Shown here: piece by piece, positions 10,768 to 20,305 of the stretch
Layout of the letters: the number at the start of each line of letters is the position of its first letter
Position numbering within the stretch: position 1 is the stretch's first letter
From: Pseudooceanicola sediminis
GTDB lineage: Bacteria > Pseudomonadota > Alphaproteobacteria > Rhodobacterales > Rhodobacteraceae
Assembly (NCBI RefSeq): GCF_003575965.1
Contig: NZ_QWJJ01000011.1
Location: 1 to 64,000 of the forward strand
Reading direction: 5' to 3'
Length of the DNA: 64,000 nt
Notes under the pieces: model-generated
What the model saw: the letters and a program-made list of their open reading frames with translations, nothing else
The model's database searches: none
Told to the model about the DNA's origin: nothing
Position numbers and translations under genes: made by a program

Positions 10768-12258
10768 ATGAGCTATATTCTGGCCATTGATCAGGGCACG
10801 ACCTCCAGCCGGGCGATCCTGTTTGACGAAACACTGCACGTCACCGCCAGCGCACAAGAAGAATTCCCCCAGCATTATCCGCAATCGGGTTGGGTCGAAC
10901 ACGACCCCTCTGACCTGTGGTCAACCACCGCCGCCACCTGCCGCGCGGTGATCGAACGGGCCGGGATCTCCTCCTCCGACATTGCCGCCATCGGCATCAC
11001 CAACCAGCGTGAAACGACGCTGGTCTGGGATCGTGACACGGGCAGGCCCATTCACAACGCCATCGTCTGGCAGGACCGCCGCACCGCCCCGGTCTGCGCA
11101 GACCTGCGCGACGCCGGGCACGAACAGATGGTCACCGACCGCACCGGCCTGCTGCTCGACCCCTACTTCTCGGGGACCAAGCTGAAATGGCTTCTCGATA
11201 ACGTCGAGGGCGCCCGCGAAAGGGCGCGCGCAGGCAAACTGCTGTTCGGCACCGTCGATACCTTCCTGATCTGGAAACTGACGGGCGGCGCGTCCCATGT
11301 CACTGACGCCACAAATGCCGCGCGCACCCTGCTTTATGACATCCGCAAGGGCCGTTGGTCGCGCACCATCTGCGACCTGCTGGATATCCCGATCGAGATG
11401 CTGCCAGAGGTCCGCGATTGCGCGTCCGACTTCGGCAGGACCCGGCCCGATCTGTTCGGCGGCTGCGAATTGCCCATCCTCGGCGTCGCAGGCGATCAGC
11501 AGGCCGCGACCATCGGGCAGGCCTGTTTCGAACCCGGCATGCTGAAATCCACTTATGGCACCGGCTGCTTTGCCCTGCTCAATACCGGCGACACGCCCGT
11601 GCGCTCCTCCAACCGGCTGCTGACCACCATCGCCTACCAGCTTGACGGCAAGCCGACCTATGCGCTTGAGGGCTCGATCTTCATCGCCGGGGCCGTGGTG
11701 CAATGGCTGCGTGACGGCCTCAGGATCATCCGCGAAGCGGGCGAGACGCAGGGCCTCGCCGAAAACGCCGACGAGGGGCAGAATGTCGTGCTTGTGCCCG
11801 CCTTCACCGGCCTCGGCGCGCCCTATTGGAATGCCGAATGCCGCGGCGCCGTCTTCGGCCTGACCCGCAACTCCGGCCCGGCCGAGCTGGCCCGTGCCGC
11901 CCTGCAATCCGTCGGCTTCCAGACCCGCGACCTGCTTGAGGCGATGCAGCGTGACTGGGACCGCCCCGCAGGCGGCGCCACCCTGCGCGTCGATGGCGGG
12001 ATGAGCGCTTCTGACTGGGCGATGCAGTTCCTCTCAGACATCATCGGCGCCCCCGTCGACCGCCCCAAGACGCTGGAAACAACGGCGATGGGGGCCGCGT
12101 GGCTGGCAGGGTATCGCGCCGGTCTTTACCCCGATCAGGCCGGTTTCGCCGACATGTGGGCGCTCGACCGTCAATTCACACCCGACATGTCCGATGAACA
12201 GCGCGGCGCGAAATACGACGCATGGACCCGCGCCGTGGCCGCCGCGCAAGCGTTCTGA
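10768..12258 (+). CDS. glpK: Glycerol kinase
   Basis: This enzyme phosphorylates glycerol to glycerol-3-phosphate, trapping it after import and supplying GlpD. With the ATG at 10768, which follows a GGAG site, the protein has 496 residues, the normal GlpK length. Clear marks are [14 protein letters not shown] at the N-terminus, [25 protein letters not shown] and the late FGGY-kinase region with [18 protein letters not shown]. An upstream ATG at 10693 would run through the hairpin and is rejected. It is followed at once by an alcohol dehydrogenase gene in a TGATG overlap. Confidence 0.94.
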   Translation: MSYILAIDQGTTSSRAILFDETLHVTASAQEEFPQHYPQSGWVEHDPSDLWSTTAATCRAVIERAGISSSDIAAIGITNQRETTLVWDRDTGRPIHNAIVWQDRRTAPVCADLRDAGHEQMVTDRTGLLLDPYFSGTKLKWLLDNVEGARERARAGKLLFGTVDTFLIWKLTGGASHVTDATNAARTLLYDIRKGRWSRTICDLLDIPIEMLPEVRDCASDFGRTRPDLFGGCELPILGVAGDQQAATIGQACFEPGMLKSTYGTGCFALLNTGDTPVRSSNRLLTTIAYQLDGKPTYALEGSIFIAGAVVQWLRDGLRIIREAGETQGLAENADEGQNVVLVPAFTGLGAPYWNAECRGAVFGLTRNSGPAELARAALQSVGFQTRDLLEAMQRDWDRPAGGATLRVDGGMSASDWAMQFLSDIIGAPVDRPKTLETTAMGAAWLAGYRAGLYPDQAGFADMWALDRQFTPDMSDEQRGAKYDAWTRAVAAAQAF

Positions 12259-13373
12259 TGCAACTGCTGCTGCCCCCGCGCATCCTGTTCGGTCGCGGCG
12301 CCCTGGCCGACGCCCTGCCCCATCTGCGCGCCCTCGGATCCCGCCTGATCCTGGTCCACAGCGCCTCTGCCCGTGCCGCGCCCCCCCTGGCCGACGACCT
12401 TCGCGCCCTGGGCTGCACAGTCCAGACCTGCCTTGCCAAGGGCGAACCGACACTGCCGGTGCTGGAGGACGCCCTGCACACCCTGCGCCCCTGCAACGCC
12501 GATGCCGTCATCGCCATGGGCGGCGGCTCGGCCCTCGACCTGGGCAAGGCGCTGGCGGCCCTGTTGCCAGGCGCGCACCCCGCCCTGCACCATCTGGAAG
12601 TCGTCGGCGGCGGGCACCCCCTCGATACCGCGCCGCTGCCCTTTGCCGCCATCCCCACCACCGCAGGCACCGGGGCCGAGGCGACGAAGAATGCCGTCAT
12701 CGGCGTGCCACAAGCACAGCGCAAGGTCAGCCTGCGCGACGACCGCATGATCGCGCGCCTTGCCGTGGTCGACCCCGCCCTGACCGAAGACGTGCCCCCC
12801 GCGACCCGCCTCGCCTCGGGTCTCGATGCGATCACGCAGGTGATCGAGCCCTACCTGTCGCTGAACGCCAGCCCTCTGACCGACGCGCTCTGCCGCGATG
12901 CCATCCCAAGGGGGCTGGGTGCCCTGCGGCAGCTCATGCAGGCGCCCAACCCGCAGGCCTTTGACGATATGGCGCACGTCAGTCTGTCGGGCGGCATCGC
13001 GCTGGCCAATGCCGGCCTTGGGGCGGTGCATGGGCTGGCAGGCGTGCTCGGCGGGCGCACAGGCGCGGCCCACGGCGTGCTTTGTGGTCGCCTGCTGGTG
13101 CCGGTGCTGCGCACAAACTTCACCGCCATTGACACGCCCCGCAGGGCCGAGGTGCTGGCCTGGATCGCCTCGGCTTTCCCCGAAAACTCCGATCCCCTCA
13201 CCGCATTGCAGACCTGGATCGACGCGCAGGGCCTGCCCCGCCTTGCCGACCTCGGGCTGAGCGCGCGCGATCACGCGAGGGTCGCGGCGGACTCCCTCGC
13301 CTCCTCCTCCATGCGCACCAACCCGGTCGCCCTCTCCGGGGAACAATTGCGCAAGATCCTCTCCCAAAGCTGA
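12258..13373 (+). CDS. Iron-containing alcohol dehydrogenase, glycerol operon
   Basis: This 371-residue protein belongs to the group III (iron-type) alcohol dehydrogenases. The NAD-binding segment has MGGGSALDLGKALAALL (about 90-106), followed by PTTAGTGAEATKNAV. The region with DAITQVIEP and GLGAVHGLAGVLGG carries histidines in the usual metal-site positions. The start is the ATG in the TGATG junction with glpK. The substrate is not clear from sequence: oxidation of glycerol, a diol or another short alcohol all fit the operon. It is the last gene before a terminator-like hairpin and converges on the TRAP operon. Confidence 0.82.
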   Translation: MQLLLPPRILFGRGALADALPHLRALGSRLILVHSASARAAPPLADDLRALGCTVQTCLAKGEPTLPVLEDALHTLRPCNADAVIAMGGGSALDLGKALAALLPGAHPALHHLEVVGGGHPLDTAPLPFAAIPTTAGTGAEATKNAVIGVPQAQRKVSLRDDRMIARLAVVDPALTEDVPPATRLASGLDAITQVIEPYLSLNASPLTDALCRDAIPRGLGALRQLMQAPNPQAFDDMAHVSLSGGIALANAGLGAVHGLAGVLGGRTGAAHGVLCGRLLVPVLRTNFTAIDTPRRAEVLAWIASAFPENSDPLTALQTWIDAQGLPRLADLGLSARDHARVAADSLASSSMRTNPVALSGEQLRKILSQS

Positions 13374-13377
13374 ACGG

Positions 13378-13407
13378 CAAAAGGCGGCAGGATCATCCCT
13401 GCCGCCT
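13378..13407 (-). terminator. Rho-independent terminator of the TRAP/quinate operon
   Basis: AGGCGGCAGG (13382-13391) pairs perfectly with CCTGCCGCCT (13398-13407), with a 6-base loop. On the minus strand the stem is followed by TTTT (13378-13382), so it should end transcripts from dctM. It may also limit read-through from the glycerol operon on the other side. Confidence 0.75.
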
Positions 13408-13448
13408 CTCCAGTTTCCAATGAGGCCGGGGGCATCCCCCCGCCCCCC

Positions 13449-14750
13449 TCAGCCGCGATAGCCGAACTGGCGCGGCAACCAAAGCGAGATGTCGGGCACC
13501 AGCGTGATCACCAGCAGGGCGATCAGCAGCGCGATCAGGAACGGCAGCACCTCTCGGATGATCTTGTTCAGCGAACAGCCCGAAATCCCGGCCATCACGA
13601 ACAACAGCAGCCCATAGGGCGGCGTGATCAGCCCCAGCATGATGTTGACCACGCAGACGATGCCAAAGTGCACCAGATCGATACCAAGCGCGTTGGCCGT
13701 CGGGATGAACACCGGCACGATCACCAGCAGGATCGTCGTGCCCTCCAGCAGGCACCCCAGCAACAGCAGGATCACGTTGACGATCAACAGGAACGCCATC
13801 GGTGACAGGTCGAACCCGCCCAGCCATTGGCTCAGCATCGTCGGCACGTTCTCGATGGTGACGACATAGTTGAACACCAGCGCCCCGGCGATCAGCATCC
13901 CGATCGACGACGTTGTACGCGCGCTGGACAACAGCGACTGATAGATCGACCCAAAGCTGACGCTGCGGTACAGGATGGCCGACACCAGCAGCGCATACAG
14001 CGCCGCGACCGCCGCGGCCTCGGTCGGGGTCGTTGCCCCACCATAAATCCCGCCCAGCAGCACGATGGGCATCATCAGCGCCGGAAACGCCTTCAGCGTC
14101 ACACCGGGCAATTCGCGCACCGGCACCGGCTTTTCCACCGGAAAGTTGCGGCGCTTGGCCGTCGTCAGGATCAACGCGATCTGCATCGCGCCCATCAGCA
14201 GCCCCGGCATCACCCCCGCCAGAAACAGATAGCCGATCGAGGCATCCGAGACGAGCGCATAGATCACGATGGGAATGGACGGCGGGATGATCGGCCCGAT
14301 CACCGCGGTCGATGCCGTCAGCGCCGCGGCAAAGGCGGGCGGGTACTTGCCCCCCTCGGTCATCATCTTCTGCATCATCTTGCCCGTGCCCGCGGCATCC
14401 GCGATGGCCGACCCGGACATGCCGGCGAAAATGATGCTCTGCCCGACATTGACCAGCGCCAGCCCACCGGGAAACCGCCCGACAAAGGCATTGCAAAACG
14501 CCAGCAGGCGCAACGTCATCGACCCGGAGTTCATCAACTCTGCGGCAAGGATGAACAGCGGCACCGCCAACAGGATATAGCTGGAAAACAGCCCGTTCAG
14601 CAGTTGTTCGGCCGCCGTGCCCATATCCAGGCCCGACAGCATCAGGTACAGGATGGACGACGCGATCATCGAATGGCCGATCGGCAGGCCCAGCAGGCTC
14701 AGCAGCACGATCGAAATGATGCTCAGCGCAAAGGGATCCAGGCCCATCAT
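13449..14750 (-). CDS. dctM: TRAP transporter large permease (DctM type)
   Basis: This is the large membrane subunit of a tripartite ATP-independent periplasmic transporter, driven by an ion gradient. It has 433 residues and about twelve hydrophobic segments. Typical DctM features include PLFILAAELMNSGSMTLRLL, the SGSAIADAAGTGK motif, IGPIIPPSIPIVIYAL and GLITPPYGLLLFV. It overlaps dctQ by 4 bases and is the last gene of the operon that begins with the shikimate dehydrogenase at 21181. The substrate is inferred from neighbours to be quinate, shikimate or their dehydro forms. Confidence 0.92.
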   Translation of the reverse strand: MMGLDPFALSIISIVLLSLLGLPIGHSMIASSILYLMLSGLDMGTAAEQLLNGLFSSYILLAVPLFILAAELMNSGSMTLRLLAFCNAFVGRFPGGLALVNVGQSIIFAGMSGSAIADAAGTGKMMQKMMTEGGKYPPAFAAALTASTAVIGPIIPPSIPIVIYALVSDASIGYLFLAGVMPGLLMGAMQIALILTTAKRRNFPVEKPVPVRELPGVTLKAFPALMMPIVLLGGIYGGATTPTEAAAVAALYALLVSAILYRSVSFGSIYQSLLSSARTTSSIGMLIAGALVFNYVVTIENVPTMLSQWLGGFDLSPMAFLLIVNVILLLLGCLLEGTTILLVIVPVFIPTANALGIDLVHFGIVCVVNIMLGLITPPYGLLLFVMAGISGCSLNKIIREVLPFLIALLIALLVITLVPDISLWLPRQFGYRG

Positions 14751-15256
14751 TGCAGTTCCTCCTCGCGGGTTTCAACCTGGCCCCACTTGCCGCTGACAGC
14801 GCCAAGGAACAGCCAGGCGTAGCGGATCAGCACCGCCACCGCGAACACGATGTAAATCGAATAGACGTAGTCATAGCGGATATCGAGGTACGAGGTATCC
14901 TGCACCTTCATGAAGGTGACATAGTCCCAGACCGCCGGCAGCGAATAACCATAGAGAAACAGCAGCGCCGCCGCGGCAAAGACTGTCATGACCCGCCGGG
15001 TCCGGCGACCGACCATCGCCAGGATGAAGTCAAAGCGGATTTCCTCGCTTTCGCGCACAACAAAGGCCGCGCCCCATAGCACGATCCAAAGCCACATCAG
15101 GATCGTCAGCTCCGATGCGCCGCCCACCGGCATGTTGAAAAGATAGCGGAAGGCCACCTGCACGATGAACGCGCCGAACATGACGGCCAGCATGATGGCG
15201 GCGATATTCTCGGCGCGCTGGCGCAGCCAGTGACCCAATTTCACAAGTTTTTCCAC
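14747..15256 (-). CDS. dctQ: TRAP transporter small permease (DctQ type)
   Basis: This small membrane subunit has 169 residues and four hydrophobic segments, with the characteristic run GGASELTILMWLWIVLWGAA and the following ESEEIRFD. It overlaps dctM by 4 bases. It lies 69 bases after the end of the first binding-protein gene. Together with DctM it forms the membrane part of one TRAP transporter that can be served by two binding proteins encoded just upstream. Confidence 0.9.
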   Translation of the reverse strand: MEKLVKLGHWLRQRAENIAAIMLAVMFGAFIVQVAFRYLFNMPVGGASELTILMWLWIVLWGAAFVVRESEEIRFDFILAMVGRRTRRVMTVFAAAALLFLYGYSLPAVWDYVTFMKVQDTSYLDIRYDYVYSIYIVFAVAVLIRYAWLFLGAVSGKWGQVETREEELQ

Positions 15257-15325
15257 GTGTCTCAGCCTTTGTTGAAACTGCGCCCGGACCCGCCGGACGC
15301 AGCCTTCATGACAGGGTCGAACGCA

Positions 15326-16309
15326 TCACATCGCGTTGATACGTTCCAGCATTCCCTCCGGCCAGTCGCTGGAGAGGTCGGAGTCGAGGTACATCTTCTG
15401 CGCATAGGCCCGGAAGGCATCGACATCCGGGGTATAGATCTTCAGGCCCTGTTCCTCGAAGGAAGACGCAAGTTCCTCTTCGCGCTTGAGGTGCTCTGCG
15501 GTGCTCCAGGCGATGGCTTCGTCTGCCGCCGCCTCGAACGCGCTGCGATCCTCTTCGCTCATCTCGTCCCAGACCTTCTGCGAAATCACCAGGAGGTCGT
15601 AGCCAACCAGATGAGAGGTTTGCACGATCTGTTTCATGACCTCGTAGAACTTCATGTTCTCGACGTTCGGCAGCGGGTTGTCCTGGCCGTCGATGGCCCC
15701 GGTTTGCAGGCCGGTATAGACCTCGGCATAGGCCATCGGCGTCGGGTTCGCACCAAGCGCCTTGCCCAGGAACTGCCATGCGTCACCGCCCGGCATCCGC
15801 AGTTTCACGCCAGCCATATCCTCGGGCGTGTTGATCTCCTTGTCGATCCGCAGACCGACCTGACGCGTGCCGAAATAGGTCGGCCCCAGGATATGGATGC
15901 CCAGCTGATCTTCGGCCATCGCCTTCATCTCGGCACCGGCATCGCTGGCAAAGAACGCCTTCAGATGCTCCGCGTCGCGGAACAGATAGGCCGATGTCAG
16001 GATCGAAAAGGCCGGGATCTGCGTCGCGATATCCTGCGGCGAGACGTTGCCCATCTCAAGGTTGCCACGCTGGATCGCGATGATCTCGGTCGTCTGCTTG
16101 AACAGATTGCCGCCATAGTACAGCTGCATGTCCGCGATGCCCGAGACCTTTTCGGCCAGCATCTTCATCATGTCGGCGCGAATGTCCTGCTCGGAAAACA
16201 CGGCCGAAAAGCGCAGCGTCGGCTTGTCCTGGGCCATCAGCGGCGTGGCGACGCCCAGCATCAGCGCCGCACCGGCGACCGCGCCCATAAGGGTTCTGCG
16301 ATTGATCAT
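15326..16309 (-). CDS. dctP: TRAP transporter binding protein, copy 1 (DctP type)
   Basis: This periplasmic binding protein has about 327 residues with an N-terminal export signal (MINRRTLMGAVAGAALMLG). It shows the DctP signatures: INTPEDMAGVKLRMPGG carries the conserved arginine that clamps a carboxylate, and AEVYTGLQTGAIDGQDNPL is the second typical stretch. The start at 16309 gives correct spacing to the GGGAGG site; further in-frame ATG codons just upstream are too close to it. Its last 150 residues closely match the protein encoded at 16426-17412, so the two arose by tandem duplication. Substrate is likely an aromatic-pathway carboxylate, by context. Confidence 0.88.
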   Translation of the reverse strand: MINRRTLMGAVAGAALMLGVATPLMAQDKPTLRFSAVFSEQDIRADMMKMLAEKVSGIADMQLYYGGNLFKQTTEIIAIQRGNLEMGNVSPQDIATQIPAFSILTSAYLFRDAEHLKAFFASDAGAEMKAMAEDQLGIHILGPTYFGTRQVGLRIDKEINTPEDMAGVKLRMPGGDAWQFLGKALGANPTPMAYAEVYTGLQTGAIDGQDNPLPNVENMKFYEVMKQIVQTSHLVGYDLLVISQKVWDEMSEEDRSAFEAAADEAIAWSTAEHLKREEELASSFEEQGLKIYTPDVDAFRAYAQKMYLDSDLSSDWPEGMLERINAM

Positions 16310-16425
16310 TTTCATTCCTCCCATTTTCAACAGTGACATACTTTCTCCAATTCGTATGACATTGTTCGTTTTGTGTTACATTTTGATGGGGCCACGTAAA
16401 GCCGCCGCCCCATCCTCTTCCTCGC

Positions 16426-17412
16426 TTAAAGCGCGTTGATCTGCTCAAGCATTCCCTCGGGCCAGGCCTCGGACATGTCCGAATTCAGGTACTGCTCCTG
16501 TGCGTAGGCGCGAAAGGCGTCCACGTCGGGGGTATAGACCTTCAGGCCCTCACCTTCGAAAAAGCTCACAAGCTCTTCTTCTTGCTGCAAATATTGCTCG
16601 GTCGACCAGTCGAACGCCTTGCTGGCGACACTGCGCATACGCGCCTGCTGTTCCGGTGTCAGGCTGTCGAACAGGTCGGTCCCGACGATCAGCATCCCGA
16701 AGCCCACATTGTGGCTGGTCAGCACGATCTGGTCCGTCACCTCGTAGAATTTCATCGCCTTGTCGTTCGGCAGGGGGTTGTCCTGGGCATCGATCACGTT
16801 GGTCTGCAGCGCGGTATAGACCTCGGCATAGGGAATCGGCACCGGGTTCGCGCCGATCGCCTTGCCCAGGAACTGCCAGCTGTCGCCACCCGGCATCCGC
16901 ATCTTGATCCCGGCCATATCGGCGGGCGTGTTGATTTCCTTGTCCCCGGCGACGTTCACCTGACGCCGTCCGTAATAGGCGGGGGCCAGAATCTCGACCT
17001 TCAGCTTTTCGCGGGCCAGCGCGCGAAACGTCTCGCCCACTTCGCTGTCAAAGATCCGCTTCAGGTGCGCCGCGTCGCGCACCACGTAGGCCGCGCCCAG
17101 AATATCAAAGGCCGGAACCTGCTGCGCGAAATCCGACGGCGGCAGGATTGCCATTTGCAGGTTGCCGCGCTGAATGGCCACCAGTTCGGTGCCCTGCTTG
17201 ATCAGCGTGCCGTTGAAGAACGGCTTGAACTCGAACTCATCCCCGATCTCCTTGGCGAAAATTTCGGTCATCGCCTGCGAACGCGGCACATCCGGCGTCG
17301 TCACATCCGAGAACATGATCTGCGTCTTGTCCTGTGCCTGCCCGGCCATCGCGGCAACGAATGTCGCCGTCGTGGCCACAGCCAGCGTCCTCAGAATGGT
17401 ATTTAGCGCCAT
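16426..17412 (-). CDS. TRAP transporter binding protein, copy 2 (DctP type)
   Basis: This is a second DctP-family binding protein of 328 residues, with a signal peptide (TLAVATTATFVAAMAGQAQ). A strong GGGAGGAAACC site stands before the ATG. The frame stays open upstream to 18204, but that part is the shadow of the SMP-30 gene. It shares long identical stretches with copy 1, such as YTPDVDAFRAYAQ, QDNPLPN and WPEGMLE. Both keep the carboxylate-binding RMPGGD arginine. Two binding proteins for one permease pair suggest two related substrates, for example quinate and shikimate. Confidence 0.88.
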   Translation of the reverse strand: MALNTILRTLAVATTATFVAAMAGQAQDKTQIMFSDVTTPDVPRSQAMTEIFAKEIGDEFEFKPFFNGTLIKQGTELVAIQRGNLQMAILPPSDFAQQVPAFDILGAAYVVRDAAHLKRIFDSEVGETFRALAREKLKVEILAPAYYGRRQVNVAGDKEINTPADMAGIKMRMPGGDSWQFLGKAIGANPVPIPYAEVYTALQTNVIDAQDNPLPNDKAMKFYEVTDQIVLTSHNVGFGMLIVGTDLFDSLTPEQQARMRSVASKAFDWSTEQYLQQEEELVSFFEGEGLKVYTPDVDAFRAYAQEQYLNSDMSEAWPEGMLEQINAL

Positions 17413-17435
17413 ATGGTTTCCTCCCTTGGGTATTA

Positions 17436-18335
17436 TCAGATATCGAACAGATGCTCGGGCACCCCTTGTCCGACGCCTTCGATGGCAAACACACTGCCTG
17501 CCAGCGGCTGCTCGGCCAGTTGCGCCTCGCTCAGAAACTTGAAGGCCGTGGTGACGTAGAGCGTCCTTAGGTCCGGCCCCCCGAAACACAGGCAGGTGGG
17601 GTTGCTGGTCGGCAACGCGATCTCGCGGTCGATCCGCCCATCCGGCGCATAGCGCACCACCTTGCCACCGGCGAAAAAGGCCTGCCACAGACAGCCATCC
17701 GCATCCACGCAGGCCCCATCGGGGCGCTCGCCCGTGGCGCTGTAATCGGCAAGGATTTCGCGTGCGACGGGAACCTCGCCCGCCGCGTCCAGCGTCACCT
17801 TCCAGGTGACATGGCGGCGGGTGTCGGTGAAATACATGTGCCGTCCGTCGGGATCGAAGGCGATGCCGTTCGACACGATCACATCGTCGTAAAAGGCCGT
17901 CATGCGGCCATCGGGATCGACCCGGTACAGATGCCCCAGCCCTTCGCGCAACCCGTTGTCCATCGTGCCAATCCACAGCCGCCCGTGCCGGTCGACCCGG
18001 CCATCGTTCAGCCGCGTCGCCGGATGGCGCTCCTCCGGCGTGGTGGCGAAATGCGTCTCGACCCCGGTGTCGGTGTCCAGTGTCACAAGGTCCAGATCCC
18101 GCGCCAGCAGGCGCGCACCCGAGCGAGTAAAGGCCAGGCTCCCCAGATAGGTGCCGCCCTGCGCCCAGGACCGGGCCTCGCCCGTCTCCGGGTCCAGCTG
18201 CCACAGGCGCGGCTGTTCAATGTCGATCCACCACAGCGAATTGGTCCGCGTGCACCACAGCGGGGTTTCGCCCAATTGCGCCGCGACCTGCTGCACGCAG
18301 GTGATCTCTGGCTGTTTCATCCCTGCATCCTTCAT
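17436..18335 (-). CDS. SMP-30/gluconolactonase-family protein
   Basis: This is a six-bladed beta-propeller protein of the SMP-30/LRE family, 299 residues. It starts with GETPLWCTRTNSLWWIDIEQ, has the metal-site stretch ATRLNDGRVDRHGRLWIGTMDN (about 105-126) and later SNGIAFDPDGRHMYFTDT and PDGACVDADGCLW. Family members are mostly divalent-metal lactonases of sugar acids. Its start overlaps the quiC stop by 4 bases, so it is made with the quinate/shikimate enzymes. A lactone of quinate or a related hydroxy-acid could be its substrate, but that is inference. Confidence 0.82.
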   Translation of the reverse strand: MKDAGMKQPEITCVQQVAAQLGETPLWCTRTNSLWWIDIEQPRLWQLDPETGEARSWAQGGTYLGSLAFTRSGARLLARDLDLVTLDTDTGVETHFATTPEERHPATRLNDGRVDRHGRLWIGTMDNGLREGLGHLYRVDPDGRMTAFYDDVIVSNGIAFDPDGRHMYFTDTRRHVTWKVTLDAAGEVPVAREILADYSATGERPDGACVDADGCLWQAFFAGGKVVRYAPDGRIDREIALPTSNPTCLCFGGPDLRTLYVTTAFKFLSEAQLAEQPLAGSVFAIEGVGQGVPEHLFDI

Positions 18336-20224
18336 CGCCGCGGCACCGCATTTGGCGACATCGACCGACGCTGCGCCGCAATCCGAAATGGCGCATTCGC
18401 CGCGCCATATCCGGCGTAACCACCGCTGCGCTGAACGATCTCGAAAAAGATCCCGTCGCCGAACGGGCGGCCATAAATCTGGAAATAGGCGCCCTGCCCG
18501 TCCTCGTCGTAGAGGATATTTCCGGCCTTCAACCTGACGATCATCTCATCGCCCACACCAAGGCGGGCCGCCACGTCATCATAGTAATTGTCGGGAATAT
18601 GCAGCGGCTCGAACCCGTTCGCGATCAGCGCATCGGCGGTGGCAAAGATATCATCCGTCTCAAAGGCGACGTGCTGCACCGACGAACCAAAGCTGTCGGC
18701 GATGAAGCGACCGGCAAAGGTGCGATGTGTCTCGGCCCCGTTCAGCGTCACCCGCAGCGCACCATCGGCAGATTCAATCGCCTGACTGCGCACCAGCCCA
18801 CCGGGGTCGACCACGTCCACCGTCGCACGTTTTTGCGTCTCGAACAGCGACAGGTAGAACAGCGACCAGGTCAGCATTTCCTCGTAATTCATCGTCTGGG
18901 CGATATGGTCGATCCGCGTCAGCCCGGCGTCGGGCGTCGTGCCCGTATCCTCGACGGGCGAAAACTCGACATCCCAGACCTTTGCAACATCGCTTTTGTC
19001 GTCGATGAAATGCAGCAACCCGCTGCCGACCCCCCGGATCGCCGGGATCTCGAACTCGCCCGGCCCCACCGGCTGGCGGAACGGCGACGCGCCAAGCGCC
19101 TGCGCCCGCTGAACCGTTGCCTCGGCGCTGTCGACCCGCAGCCCGACATCGCAGATATTCATGCCGTGCACCGTATGCGCGCTATGGGCAAAGCCTTCGC
19201 GCTCGGTGTTCAGAACGATGCGGATCTCGCCCTGCTGCCACAACTCGACCTGCTTCGAGATATGCCGCCCGACGCAGCGAAACCCCATCGTGCGCAGCAA
19301 ACGCCCCAGGCTGGCCGCCTCGGCCTCGTCTGCGGCAAACTCGACGAACGACACCCCGTCGGCGCGCACCCGCGGCGGCATGTCCGGCGCGCTCATCGCG
19401 ATCCCCGGCTCCTGCCGCTTCACCTGGTCCATCAGGTAGACAAGCGAGCGGTGCCCATCCAGCGCGATCGCGCCGGGGCTGCCACCACGGAACTGGTCGT
19501 TGAACACCTCCAGGCTGATCGGCCCGTCATAGCCCGTCGCCGCCACCGCGCGCATGAAACCGGTCACATCCAGATCACCCTCGCCCGGCATGTTGCGGAA
19601 ATGGCGCGACCAGTACAGCAGGTCCATCTCGATCAGCGGCGCATCGGCCAGCTGCACGAAAAAGATCTTGTCGCTCGGGATCGAGCGGATGCTGTCGGGA
19701 TCGATCCCGCGACCCAGCGTGTGAAAACTGTCCAGGATAAGGCCGATGTTGGGATGATTGGCGCGCCGCACCACCTCCCAGGCATCGCGGTGATCCCAGA
19801 CGTGCTTACCCCAGGCCAGTGCCTCGAACCCGACGCGCAAGCCGCGTTTGGCGGCGCGCGCGCCCAGCTCTGCAAAATCGCCCGCCATCCGGTCGATCCC
19901 GCCAAGCGCCTCCGGGTGCACCGACGAACAGACCAGCACCAGGTCGGTCCCCAACTCCTGCATCAGGTCGAACTTGCGCTCCATCCGCTCGAAACTGCGG
20001 GCGCGCAACGGCTCCGGCAGGCCCTCGAAATCGCGGAACGGCTGAAACAGCGTGATCTCCAGCCCGTGATCGCGCACCATCTGCCCGACCTCGCGCGGCG
20101 AGGCGTCGAAGGCGATGAAATCCTGTTCGAAGATCTCGATGCCATCGAACCCGGCGGCGGCGATCGCGGCCAGCTTCTCGCGCATGTCCCCGGCGATGCA
20201 GACGGTGGCGATAGAGGTCTTCAT
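18332..20224 (-). CDS. quiC: 3-Dehydroshikimate dehydratase, QuiC type
   Basis: This fused enzyme has about 630 residues and converts 3-dehydroshikimate to protocatechuate. The N-terminal half is a xylose-isomerase-like TIM barrel (about 1-275). Its likely metal ligands lie in GFEALAWG (Glu), LILDSFHTL (Asp), FFVQLAD (Gln) and ISLEVFND (Glu). The C-terminal half (about 290-625) is a double VOC domain like 4-hydroxyphenylpyruvate dioxygenase, with TRIDHIAQTM and VQHVAFETDDIF. The ATG at 20224 is preferred over an upstream one at 20245. No pca ring-cleavage genes are in this window, so protocatechuate must be degraded elsewhere. Confidence 0.86.
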   Translation of the reverse strand: MKTSIATVCIAGDMREKLAAIAAAGFDGIEIFEQDFIAFDASPREVGQMVRDHGLEITLFQPFRDFEGLPEPLRARSFERMERKFDLMQELGTDLVLVCSSVHPEALGGIDRMAGDFAELGARAAKRGLRVGFEALAWGKHVWDHRDAWEVVRRANHPNIGLILDSFHTLGRGIDPDSIRSIPSDKIFFVQLADAPLIEMDLLYWSRHFRNMPGEGDLDVTGFMRAVAATGYDGPISLEVFNDQFRGGSPGAIALDGHRSLVYLMDQVKRQEPGIAMSAPDMPPRVRADGVSFVEFAADEAEAASLGRLLRTMGFRCVGRHISKQVELWQQGEIRIVLNTEREGFAHSAHTVHGMNICDVGLRVDSAEATVQRAQALGASPFRQPVGPGEFEIPAIRGVGSGLLHFIDDKSDVAKVWDVEFSPVEDTGTTPDAGLTRIDHIAQTMNYEEMLTWSLFYLSLFETQKRATVDVVDPGGLVRSQAIESADGALRVTLNGAETHRTFAGRFIADSFGSSVQHVAFETDDIFATADALIANGFEPLHIPDNYYDDVAARLGVGDEMIVRLKAGNILYDEDGQGAYFQIYGRPFGDGIFFEIVQRSGGYAGYGAANAPFRIAAQRRSMSPNAVPRR

Positions 20225-20305
20225 ACGCCCCCCGCCCCTGTGCACCGGACCTGCGCCCGAAATCTGTCCTGTCTCGACATATGCATCCCCCCTGCCATGC
20301 CGCCC

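Noticed and set aside
17413-18204. An N-terminal extension of the second DctP gene reaching 18204
   Set aside because: The extension is the shadow of the SMP-30 gene. A signal peptide and strong ribosome site mark the start at 17412.
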